From contig NW_019091652.1 of the NCBI RefSeq assembly GCF_001949145.1, positions 155,943 to 191,770 of the forward strand: a stretch of 35,828 nucleotides of DNA, in the 5' to 3' direction. Under the pieces are notes generated by a model. The model had not been told where the DNA came from, searched no databases, and saw only the letters and a program-made list of their open reading frames with translations. A program made the position numbers and the translations under genes. The stretch is from Acanthaster planci. Its lineage: Eukaryota; Echinodermata; Asteroidea; Valvatida; Acanthasteridae. Shown in pieces: positions 11,331-23,200 of the stretch; position 1 is the stretch's first letter; every line of letters starts with the position of its first letter.

Positions 11331-12912
11331 GTAAGTCAGCATTTTAACTTTGTCCCCAGGTACTAGGTAGATCCTCCAGCAACACGCTAACAATACCAGT
11401 ACTGCCAATATAGTCGGTTTTTACAAAGCAAAAACACAGAGCAAGAGAAAAAACGTGAAACGTGTACGAAATGTTGTATTTCAGTAAGATCAAAAGATAC
11501 GTTGCATCTGAAAGTTTGTATCAGCGTTTACCTGCCTTAGTACCCAGACCAGCTACATGTGTACAAAGTTATGATAAATTTGATCATGTGTTTTATTCCT
11601 CCATGATTTGATATAGCTATGTGTATATATGAATTCTGGTTAGGTCATGATATCTTCGTTTCAGTCTTGATAGCTTACCCAAAGAAACTTCGACAAAAGC
11701 TAAGATCAAAGAGCTACCTCCATGATTATACATACATGTATACGTACATATACATGTACATGTACAGGTACGTGTACAGCTTGCATTCGACCATCGTGTT
11801 CCAACTCTGAGTAAAGGTCTGGAAAAATTGCGATACGCTAGCTAATACCACTGAGACTACAAGTACATGTAAGCCCTTTCGTGTAGTTTTGACTCAGACA
11901 AAGCAGTGGTCTTTATTTTTGACATATTGGTGATGTACAGCCCAGGTTCTTCATTTACTGCATGTCATGACCACCCCAAGACAGTGGGCTGATTTATTAC
12001 TTGTACTAGCTTTCAACTTAGGGGAAGTTCGCTCTGTGAAAGTGGTGCTTGTGCCGTTTTCATCGCAAACGAACGGAAAGCTGTCACAAGGCCAAATTAA
12101 ATTTGATGGGCTAGTATCCAGATTTAATTTTGATTTATGATGCCCATGTGGAAATGAAATTGGATCGTTGTGCAGTATTATGCAGCTTGCATGCTCAGTA
12201 GTCAATCAGGAATCTGGATGTAACTTGATTGATGTAACTTCCGCCCAGTAACCATGAAGATGACAAACTAAAATCTCACACCAAATATTATTTTTGATTA
12301 CCTGGCTTTTCCAGCCTAAATTGAGAGAACAATTAATGTAAAAGACAAACTCATAGCCTAAATAATGTGAGCCATCATTATGCTGTCAATTTTGAGCAGA
12401 GATGGCCAAATTGTTCACCCTTTCCTTCTCAAATGTGTCCCCTTTTCATGGTCACCATGAGGAATTTTTTGAAGTGTTGTTTTGAAAACGCGTCACTATG
12501 AAGTTTGAACACTTCCTTGGTTCGAGAACCACATGGAGACAAATGCATGGGAATAATGCTCCGTGTAATAAAATGGTAACAATCACAATATGTCGAAACG
12601 AATTTGAAAAACGATACAACACTGACCCATTTAGACCCAGAGCTGTAGTATGCCGTGGCGTATCGGGGGGGGGGTCCCCCGACAGATTTGTTTTCACAAA
12701 TCATACTTCATAGGGGAGTAGGAAAGAAAGTAATTGGTAAATTTATTTATCAAATGTCGGCACCAAGACCCTAAGAAAATAAAACAGTGATTTCTTTCCC
12801 CCCCCCCAATATCATTTTGAATGAGCTGCATCCGCATTCGCTTTTAAATCCGCGGGCCCCTCACCAAAAGCTGGATATAGCTGCTGTGGACTGTATATGG
12901 GGGGAGTAGAGC
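11331..12912. other. Intergenic DNA between NUP88 and the fold-back element
   Basis: No gene was recognised. It contains an ACATGT/ACGTAC cluster at about 11731-11778, a run of ten G at 12665-12674 and a run of ten C at 12798-12807. The G/C pair, with TAT-containing flanks, might mark the ends of a small decayed repeat. Confidence 0.45.
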
Positions 12913-13767
12913 CTATGGAGGACGAAAAGTGCTTTTCTGCCATCAGAGTAGTAGAAAAGCAGATTTTATGTTCTGGTAACATGCAATTTCGACTTTTCTA
13001 CTTTTCTGCCACCTCAAAAAGCCGAATGAACATTATTTAGTTGTGCATTTTTTTCTGTTTTTCTGCTTCTCTGCTTCAAAAAGGCAGATTTTACTCTGTC
13101 TTTGTTCGCTGACGGCCGAAAAGCGGCCGTCTGCTTTTCTCCTTTCTAACAGGCAGAAATGAGGATCGAATGTTTTGACAACAACCGGGAATTCTACTTT
13201 TTTATACCGGAAGAGCAATTTTACATAGGCGGCCGACAAGTGGCCATCTGGTTTTCTGCCTTCCAAGGGTCATGAATTGGGTCGTGAACCTCACGGTTAT
13301 GACCATTTATTTTCTTGGGGATGGAAGACGTATAAGCCAATAATTACAGTCAAACCTATCTTTTGTAATGAAAGATTCACATGTTTTCCTTGGACCAAGC
13401 AAGCTTATGTGTCCATAGCTGTAAGCCGTATTTCCTTTGAGATGCTGTTTGCTCTCACAGGGACACTGATACTGTCGTATGAGATTGGTCCGCAGAAAGC
13501 GTGGCTGATTAAATACGTCTGCACTCCCCCCAGAACGGAAATGGTGATAACCTACAGGTTCATGACCCCCATTCACCGTCCGGCCCATTGAAGACACTGA
13601 AAAGCAGATCAGTGACCACTTTTCGACCGCCATCAAAAAGAGGAAAACAGACTACTTTTGAAGTAGCAGAAAAGTGGAAAATGGTCAATCTTCCTTTGAG
13701 GTTAAAAATAAGCTTTTCTACTATTCTGATAGCAGAACAGCAGATGGCCGCTTTTCGTCCTCCATGA
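12913..13767. mobile_element. Fold-back / MITE-like DNA element, 855 bp
   Basis: The ends form an inverted pair: ATGGAGGACGAAAAG at 12915-12929 is the exact reverse complement of 13751-13765. Further in, ATCAGAGTAGTAGAAAAGC (12942-12960) pairs with 13712-13730 at 18 of 19 positions, with a roughly 10 bp length difference between. The interior repeats related words built on AGAAAAG and AAAAGCGGCC, including a perfect hairpin GACGGCCG/CGGCCGTC at 13111-13131. AGAGC at 12908-12912 and 13768-13772 may be a 5 bp target duplication. No transposase was recognised. The open frames inside (13277-13591 plus, 13307-13636 minus) are unassigned. Confidence 0.65.
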
Positions 13768-13772
13768 AGAGC

Positions 13773-16700
13773 AAACTTAAGACTTTACATTCTAACCAAA
13801 TTAACTGTTCATTATGTGTGCAGGAGAGCATGCAATTAAGTATTACGTGTTAATTGCCCATGTGCACTGGCGTCTAATCCATCAATTTGGTTCCAATAAT
13901 TGAGATACTCATGTCGCAACTTAACAGCTATAGCTCTTCACGGTTGCTGGCCAGTAACTTAAATAAACTGCCACAACCAACAGTGATGATAAATACCTGA
14001 ACTTAAAAACATCAGGAAAAATACTCATGAGTTTCTCGGGTGTTCGAAACACACATCAAATCAAAGCCCATTTTAGGATTTTTCATTTTCTTTCAAGTTC
14101 AAATATTCATTTATTAATCGATGACTTTTGAAGATATTTTTCCCACGGAAAGTCATCCTTAAAAAGCAGTTGTGCAGCCCCTTGCGATTTTGAAATATCG
14201 ATGCCTACAACTCTCGAAAAAAAGACCGTTTTCAGGCACAGATTTCTTCCAAATCTGAGTCACACACAAGCTGGTATACGTTTTCCTTTCCTAAACCTGT
14301 CTTTTCTACAAATATTCAAGTTCATGGGCCACAAAATGCTCTAATTTGTAGAGAATTTGAATGCATTTACCGGCCTGCACCCCCATGGACAATTCTTGTG
14401 GTCATAAATCTTTCGTGATTTAATGACCTTGTGTATAACTTGATTTACACATTGCAAAACGGAAACAAAATTGTTGAGTCAAAAAATAAAGGACGCCCTC
14501 GTCTCATTCACAACGCTCATTGAGCTCGCACCAACCTTCGCTCGTCGCCGCGCTCTGCGCCGGAACAGGGCCGCTGGGATGGTTTTTCACTCAGTGTACG
14601 TGATTGTTACTTTGTGCACGCCTTCCGACCTCGGGCTTATCACTTCCACTTTTCAGTTAGCGTTATTTTTAAGTTTTTGGTTAGCCAATGGCAATGCTAC
14701 GGCACAGTGTATTGTGTCGGCATGATAAAAACATGGCCTTGGAACAATGGCGGTAATTTATCTTGTCACTAAATTTCATTGACTACGTGTCTTTTGGCGA
14801 TATATTTCAAATCATTGGTTGTCTTGATCAATTTTGGAAGAACAAGTGAAGTGTAATGAGGATAATTTCAGCAATGCGGAAGAAAAACATTGAGTTGATA
14901 ACCAACACTTGTGTACCGGATTGAGCCTGGTACCCCGTGTGCGTATTTCCTTGAGTCACTATAAAATTAAAAATCCGTGCAAGGCCATCAGCCGGCGTCC
15001 CAGAGCCCTGTTCGAGCGCTGGGTGACAAGCGAAGTACTAACTGGCACCAACGCATTCACTACGTGTACTTCAGAACAGATAGAATAGGCATATGATTGC
15101 AGTGCCTGTACTCGATTGCAATGGTGAAATCAGTTTTATTTATCTAAAACTTAAAATTCGCTTTTATCGAATCTTTCACATTCCTGACGGTGATTTTCCA
15201 TTCGACTGGTGATGATGTGTCGTTGTCATTTAGGCAATGAGGATGAGAATATGGTCACTTTCAGGTGCAACAGTTAGTATACGCCCCTTAAAGAACCACC
15301 TGCTGACATCTTTAAAAACCCTCAACATTAATGCAAGCTCATCATATCCAACTGGGCCCGCATGCGGCGTTACAATAAAAGTGAATTCGGCGGGGAAGTT
15401 AAAGTCAGTGAAGCAGCAATGACTTCTTCTTATATCCCATTTTTCTGCAATTTTATACTCTTCTGTAATGTATAAAAATTATTTCACATCCCTTTTCGTT
15501 AAATTAATTGAAAAGGGCAAGTTTTTAAAATAAAAAATTACCCATGCTTGGCTGGCCAACTGAGGGCGCTGTTGCTGCGATGTCATCAAGGGAAGACATG
15601 TTTCAATGACGTTGTCCTGTTCAAATTAATACAATGAAAGCATTTCTGAGAAAACTCTGTATGTTTCCTTATTTCTGTGTACTTATACTGAGGCTAGCAC
15701 AAACCAATGCAACACTGAGCTACTCTTCCTGGGATGACACCACATTTGTTCTCATGAAGATGGAATACTTATTAGCATAAAAATAAAAAAGGCAGCAAAA
15801 TACCCTTTAAACAGTGTAAAAAAAAAATTGAAACGAGGTCAATTGACATATAAAGGTGCATTTTGGAAGTTCGTATTTGAAACGAGGTCAATTGACATAT
15901 AAAAGTGCATTTTGGAAGTTTGTATTTGAAAAATTGCATTGTAGCTACCCTTTAAGTTTGAGTAGGAGAACTTTGCGCTTTTTTGTCTCAAAATAAAAAC
16001 CTTTTAGGAGTATGGAAAAAATTCAATAACACGACCTTTAATTGAGACAAATACACTACAAATCATGCAAACCAATTTTAAAATTATAGCTCTTAAAGTT
16101 AAAGTATCGTCAGTGGATACACACTTTTCCTGTGAAGCATGCACTCTGTTTCGAACAGGGGCATTTCACCATGCATATTGGGATAGATACGTCCAGGTAC
16201 AGCGAGCTAAAATGTGCTGAAGACAGCCCTTAATTTGTGCAAGTCTCGGGCAGATTCAACTACCAGGACCTTTTTGAACAAATTAAAAAAAAATGATACA
16301 AAATTGATGCCTGCATCGTTGCTTTCAATTTCCGTTTTTTTGTGGATTTTAGATACAATATTTTCATCGGATAAAAAAGTTGAATATTTAGTTGAAATTC
16401 ATATAAACGAAATCCAAATTTCTGAAGACCTTCCAAACTACTAAGGTATTTAACGCACTGCCTTAAAGGGATAACGTCCCCCTGCGAACCGTGCCCCTCC
16501 GCATTTGCAATTTTGAAACAGCGATCACGGTCAATTTATGCTCAGTGCATGCCCTGTCGGGGAAAAAAGTTGCCAGCACCCCAGATGCGCCCCCCTCCGA
16601 AATTTCATCCTAGTATTGTACCATCTAGATTATATTGTGATATGCCCAGGGTAATTGCTTTTCCTTCCCAGAATTCATGATCTGGAGTTATTAGCATCAG

Positions 16701-16898
16701 CCTGGGATCAATCAAGGAGTAGTAGTGATGTTACAATAGCCAATTGCACACGCGTCGTACAAATTATAATAATTAATGATTGGGCACCGATTGCCCGATA
16801 CAATGCAATACCGCAATATGAAAAAGAAGCAAATTACGTTCAACAAGAAAGATATCTTCAAAGTATCTAGATTAATATTTAAAAAAGATTGTTTACTT
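13773..16898. other. Intergenic DNA upstream of CUX1
   Basis: No exon was recognised. It holds the 49 bp tandem duplication at 15828-15925, a hairpin CCCTTTTC/GAAAAGGG at 15490-15517 and a hairpin at 14999-15023 (8 bp stem with one mismatch, loop containing GTTCGA). A C-rich segment near 16470-16610 looks like decayed repeat. Confidence 0.5.
15828..15925. repeat. Two tandem 49 bp copies
   Basis: Copies at 15828-15876 and 15877-15925 both start TTGAAACGAGGTCAATTGAC and differ at two positions. A truncated third start (TTGAAAAATTGC) follows. The near identity implies a recent duplication. Confidence 0.9.
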
Positions 16899-17135
16899 TG
16901 CATTTTGTGTGACTCAATTTCACAAAATGCATAATGATTACTATTTTCTACGGATGATCAATTATCTTGCGTGACCCCTCCAATAAAAATGGTCGACGCC
17001 TGTTCTGCCTGTACAAGCGCCGGCAGCTCCTTTTCTGTGCATGATCTCAGCATACAGGCTTCGTATATCGTTCATCCAATGCATTTCGTGCACGAAATGT
17101 GCGAGTTTGATTTCTTTGTTCAGTGATCGATCAAC
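16899..17135 (+). promoter_or_regulatory. Presumed proximal promoter and 5' UTR of CUX1
   Basis: This lies just upstream of the CUX1 ATG. It contains an inverted repeat TGCATTTTGTG...CACAAAATGCA (16899-16931) whose 11 base loop starts with a perfect AP-1 site TGACTCA (16910-16916). It also has a CCAAT box at 17076-17080 and an 18 bp perfect palindrome CATTTCGTGCACGAAATG at 17082-17099, 36 bases before the ATG. No TATA box was recognised. The transcription start is unknown. Confidence 0.45.
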
Positions 17136-17201
17136 ATGGCTGCGGCCAACATCTCGTCGATGTTTCAGTACTGGAAAAACTTCGATTTACCGCTTTTGCA
17201 G
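17136..17201 (+). CDS. CUX1: CUX1/CASP coding exon 1
   Basis: Encodes [20 protein letters not shown] and LQ (22 residues), then donor CAG/GTAAGA. The human start MAANVGSMFQYWKRFDL is one residue shorter. Phase 0. Confidence 0.94.
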
Positions 17202-20200
17202 GTAAGATTCTAGGTCAGCAATGACTGCATGGAAACCTCTTATCCTTCCAGAAAACTTTTAAGCAAACTTTGGGCATTTTTCGGGTATATCGAGCTATTT
17301 TTGGTCGGTAAGATTGACAAGTATCAGAAATTGATCGAACTGCTATTTTCTGGTTCAATATGGAGTGCACACAAGTGCGTGTGGAGAGATCGTTGTGCAG
17401 TATTAGGTACATGAAGGCGCTAGTACATGTATGTACATGTACGTACGCTACGTGGTTGGTGTAGTGCAGGCTCATTGGCGGTTGCGGGTAGTTCTTATAG
17501 ACTACAAAAAGGACAGTTAATTTAGTAAGCAAAAATTGGCTAGCCAACAAAAAGGGAGCCCCTTAGATGTTATGCGAAGGGGTCTTGTTTGCGGCGAGAT
17601 TTCTGTGTGACTCAAGATTGAGTGAGTGTAATTTTAAACGGGTGCGGTTGTCAGTGGTTGTGAGAGGTCGTCCAGCACAGGCTGGCAATGACTGATTACA
17701 GCTGCTGTCTGCTGCGTTCACAAGTTTGATACGCTAAAGGAGACGTCGAGACAGCCCTAGCCCAGGTAGAAAAAAGTTTCTATTAGAAAAAAGTTGAGTT
17801 GTGTGACTTTGTCATTTTGTGGTGATACAAACAGATAAAGTTAAATTTAGAAAGAATCACACTGGCAATGGCATGACTGGACCGCAAATTTTGAGTGTCC
17901 AATACATGTCTGTTATATGTATACCCCAAATATAGCATCAGCTGATCAGTCCCAGCTCCAGCTGGGAACTTGGGACTGGCCCAACTATAGTTGGGACCAT
18001 CCCAACTATAGTGTCAAAATTGGGCCAGTCCAACTACAGCAAAATGGTTCATGCCAGAGTCATTTTGTTTGCATCAGCAACTCGTGCTTGCAGAAATGAG
18101 TTTTACATGTAGGCCTATAATGAAGTGGCATATTTTAGATAAATTACATGATGTACATGTATGCCAAGTGTGAGCTGTATAAACTCGGGGAAGGTTGAGA
18201 AATTTTCTACCTTTTGGCCAATAACAGTTGGGCCAGCCGAACCGCAGCCTATAGTTGGGGCGTAACAAAAACAAACAAGTTTACCGTACTTTCAAAAAAT
18301 TGTTCCCCCCCATTTAGTATTGAACCCCTTTTTGTAGCCCCCGAAATCATCATGCAACCCTTTTCATAAGTGTTTGGGATATTCAAAAATTGTGAATTTG
18401 TGATAGCGTGATACATGCACATGTGTTATGTACACTGTACATGTGCATGTACATCTACGTGGAATTATTGCTCCTACATGTAATTATGCTGCAGTGACAA
18501 ACAAAGTTTTTGCTGTAATTTTACAAGATTGGCCAATTTTTGGGTTTGAAATTTAATTTTTGAAATTGACTTGTTTTACATTTTGAATTCACTTCTTTGA
18601 GAAAATCAGGAAAAGCCCTGCATTTTTGACAGCCAAAACAAAGATTGTTTATTAAGTTTGTCTTGCACAAAGTCTTGTACTGAGTGAATGATCAGTGTAC
18701 GGGTACATGCATGGTCTACTTGTGTCTGGGGAATGATGATGAACAAGTGCTCATCCTCTCTTTAAAAAGTGCATTCTTCAATTGCCAAGAGTAGTCTAAA
18801 TGTTGCTTGGAGGTTGCTGCTTTCAACAATAAAACACTGAGAATTCATTGAAAAAAATGTGAGCAGTGACACTGACAGTCAAGAGTTACGTGTACATACA
18901 TGTACATAAAAATTGTACATGTACTTGTACATGTGTACATTGTCAGTGTGTTTTGTCTGCTAAATTCAAATTGTTATGTTAAATAGCAATCAGATTTAAC
19001 TCATTGTACCAGACTTTTATGCAAATTTAACCTGCAAAGTGCAAAACGCTTATTGCTTGGGCATGTTTAAAAGTTGCATGTACGAACACAGGGGTTTGTA
19101 TTCACCATGCATAAAATAGTCATGTGAACAATGGTTTCATGAAAAGACTGCATCACTGAATATACTGATTCCCAAAATGTGATGTTACACACACGTACAT
19201 GTACCATGGTGAGGCATACATGTACCCTCGGACCTCCTGGGTCATGTAAGTCTTGGTGGTTTCATGTTAGTCATGATGATGACAAAGTTGATTGTGTGAA
19301 GTGTGATTTTCATGGTTCAGTCAAATCCTCACGGTGAAATGTACATGTAGAAGAAGTGGCACATTTACATGTGCACATTCCAAATCCAAAACAACTTAAA
19401 CTTTAGCAAATGCAGCTAAAAATCTTTGACCGTTACAGTACCGCACTGTACATGTGAGTTAAGTACATAAGAAATGTTTTCTCTATGCGAACACGCTGTA
19501 AATTCACTCCATTCATCAACGGCCTCGTGCATGATGGGTTTTGTGCTAACTACATGTACCTTTACATGTATTAAACAGTGCTGTGAATTACACCCTTCTC
19601 ATGTGTAGTATGTTAGTTTGTTACCGGTACATGAGGATGTACATGTACAGGTATGGAGTCTTTTTATGGGCGACGGTGGTCAATTACTTCCAGTACATGT
19701 ACATGTAATGTACGTATGACACCTGTGTGTGGTTGATGTACATGTACATGTTTTTACATAGTTGGGCCCAAGTGTTAGGACAATTATTATCCAGTAACAC
19801 ATGTATACGTATGTACCTACATGTACATGTACATTGTACATGTACATGTATGCACATTGTATGACAGAGCACGTGCATTGTACTGTATGCACATGTACAT
19901 GTACCTAATATGTAATTAACATGTTTGACATGGCTTCCCTTGTACATGTACAGGTAGATTATTGCCTCTATTGTACAACATACAGTGTACCGGTATGTAC
20001 ATGTTCATGTACAGGTAAATACACATGTGGGCACATGATGACTAGACCACACTGAAATCCAAAATGCCCATTTTGCAGTGAATTTTGTACTTATTACTGG
20101 ACATTATATGTCCCTCAACCACTCCCTTTTTCCTTGATCGGGCTGTTTGCACATCAGCCCAGGAGGAAATTCAGTTATTAAGTCTTGGGGATGATTGATT

Positions 20201-23200
20201 AGGCTGCCTTGCTTTTTAATATGAGCAAGAGGAAAATAAATTAGACGGCAAGCCTAGGATTTTAATAACCAGACCAAAATCAGATTAGCCTTCCATTTCT
20301 TTTTGAGTGTGATCAGTTCTGGCATAGTCATTGTTTGGTGTCTGGCTAGGCATGATCATGATGAATGCCTTACAAAGTGATATGCTAGAATGGTTGCTGG
20401 GAATAAAAAGTAAATGTACATGTAGTTCAGTGCACACCATTTTTGCAAGTGAATTTGCATGCCATTTGTGATTTGTCATACTCATGTTGTTGAATTTAAA
20501 AATAAAAATTCCTAAACTGCATTCAACCATTTTATAGACGACTGGTAATTTTTTCAAAACTTAATTGAAAAACTGTTTTCTAAGTACATGTACATGTAAT
20601 TTGTTAAATTCACTCAGTTCTTTGTAACCATCCATAACTATCCCAGGAACAAAATTCAAGTACTGGCATAAAGGAGCCTCATTGTTTTACTAACTGTCGG
20701 CTGGCGAATTCAAATCTTAGCAATTTCCTGTCTATCCATGCACTATGAGCAGGCCTTTGCAATAGAAGTCATCTAAACTTCATTTGCAGGGTTGCCTGGT
20801 CCCCAGTCATGCCAGTCTCATCGATAACGTTAATTTCCTCTTCATGGCCCAGCTACATGTAGGTAGACTTCTGCTTATACAAATAAGATGCTATTATTAT
20901 GTGGTATTGATTCCTTAAGCATATCATCACTTTCTTTTTATTGATTTGGCTGTTTTAATCCCAATACTCAGCTCTGAGCAATTCTGAAAAAATTAATTAA
21001 AAAGATCATATTGTACACGTACGGCATACTGTTCTTGAATTACAGAAAATTTATTGAACTTTGTAAAATGGAAATTTGAAATGGTTTATTGGACTTACAT
21101 GTAATGTACATATGCTGCATATACTGGTACTTCATGTACATGTATACTCGTACTGGTACCATACTGGTACATGTACATGTACATGTATCTGTTGTTACTT
21201 GCGTGTACATTTGTAAATGTATGTATGTACATGTAAGTTTCAGTTCTCTGTCTTTTCTCAATAGTTAGACTAGTCATTTATTCCACATGATGACATGTTT
21301 AGTTTACAGTTACAGGCTATCACTTTCATTTTTAGATGCTGCACCTCACAGAGTTATTTGTAGATGTACTGGTACATATTTAGCATTTGCTTGTTATACC
21401 ATTGTTATGGTACTGGTACGTAAACTGTAGTCTTGAAGTTTTTCATTTAGGTCTTTCTATAAATTCAGGGTCCGTTTTTGTGTCCCTCTTACACCTGACC
21501 TGTGTAATTACCGGTACATGTACCCATGTTTACATGTACATGTACCTGTACATCCTCCATCCATAACCGTAGAATCATAACCCAGTCCGACGTACATACA
21601 CCACACAATATGCATGTACATGTATGTATACGAGTGCCGATGAGGTCAACATCAGGGTTCTTGCCAAGGGGTTCAACCATAGTTTCAGCGTGTTGCGGGA
21701 CACCCGGCTGCATGAGTTGCTCTATTTCTGATACTCTTGTTCAGAGCGACACCTTTTAATTTCGGAGTGAACTCTGTTTTAGGTTTCATTTACGTTGCCG
21801 CAAAAACAGCAAAAAGTACAGTTGAGCCCAAGATGTGGTTTATAAAGCAGCCCTGGTGTCTGTATACAGTGCAACACCAATGTACATGTACCGGTATGTT
21901 AAGATCAGGAACCAACCAGCACTAACTTGCACCACTACCCCATGCAGAGTGTGTGTGTTAACGCGATATGTGTGCAGTAAATGTACATGTACAGCGCACA
22001 CGGTAAACTTTAAATTCATTATGTGATTTGTGCTACCATTTATGCCTTTCCAGACTGAATTTTGAGTACATTATCATTGCTTATTTTTAAGCATGCTAAA
22101 AATTGTTCTAGTACATTTTGTATGTAGTTTTTAACCTGTCTTAAGTCTCAAAGGGCGACTGTATGGTGAAAATATGATTGCATTTGCAAAACTTTCGTTG
22201 CATTTACAACTGATTTAGGCGCTATTTAAAGTGTTTATTGGTACCATTTATGTTATTCCCTTCAATTTAAAATTACCTTCAAGGGGTCATTCATGTGCAT
22301 TCACCTTTTAGTCATCTTCCTCAAGCAGCTTTTTCTCAAGGTTCTTGTGTGGCTCTTGTAAAGTTCCATAACAAGTGCATTTTAACACCTTGCTGGCACT
22401 TTAGTGCGGTAACCTTAGCCAGGGAGTTGGTCCATGAATGATTGAATACAGGCACGAATATGCTGGCAACACAAGCATGACAAGCAACAAAAACCTGTGT
22501 GCACTTCTTTACAGAAGATTGGAAAATAATTTTTGTCCGAGAGTTGTCACCTAGAGTATCCTGTGCAGTTTGGTTGCTGTGGCACAGGCATATTTTCTGC
22601 GTGGATGATTGTCCTCAAGGGAGCTCTTTAATGCTAGGACTAGGCAAGCAACGAGAATAAATGATTGTGTTCACTGAGCAACATGATCATTAAAAATCAC
22701 TATATTGGTAATTGTCAGTTCTGAGAGTCTGAATGTAGAAGAAAAAAAGATAACAATAAAGCCTGTTCTGTCCCCCAGTGCATGCACTTACATGTAATGA
22801 TGCATTGGTACTGGTAAATGAACAGTCATTTTAATCAGAAGTTATTGTTATTTAAATATCGTAAGTAACATATTTTCAAGACATTCAGTTTCACTGTATT
22901 TGATGAGTGAATACATGTAATTTGTTTACAGTATACATGTACATGTATACACATGGTACATGTATATGTAACACATTCAAAAATTTTACATGTACCAGTA
23001 CATGTTGGCCTACAAGATGTTGTACTTAAAAAATGACAGTGACAGCTACATGTACCAGTGCATACTGAACAGACCTACTCGTACATGTACATTGTACATG
23101 GATCCTGATACGTACATGTACATTGTACTTCTATGATTTGATATGTACCGGTATCAAGTTACTGTACATGTAAATGTACACATAATGTACATGTGCAGGT

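Noticed and set aside
13277-13636. Overlapping open frames of 104 and 109 residues
   Set aside because: Both lie inside the fold-back element on opposite strands and resemble no known protein.
14471-14725. 84-residue plus-strand frame in a GC-richer patch
   Set aside because: No recognised family, no splice-site support; likely chance.
14999-15023. Hairpin with GTTCGA resembling a tRNA T-arm
   Set aside because: No acceptor stem, D-arm or anticodon arm at the right distance.
11239-17135. RPAIN, the head-to-head neighbour of NUP88 in human
   Set aside because: No PPWKE-type start or zinc-finger-like WEANPLICPVC segment was seen on the plus strand, so the human neighbour appears absent here.
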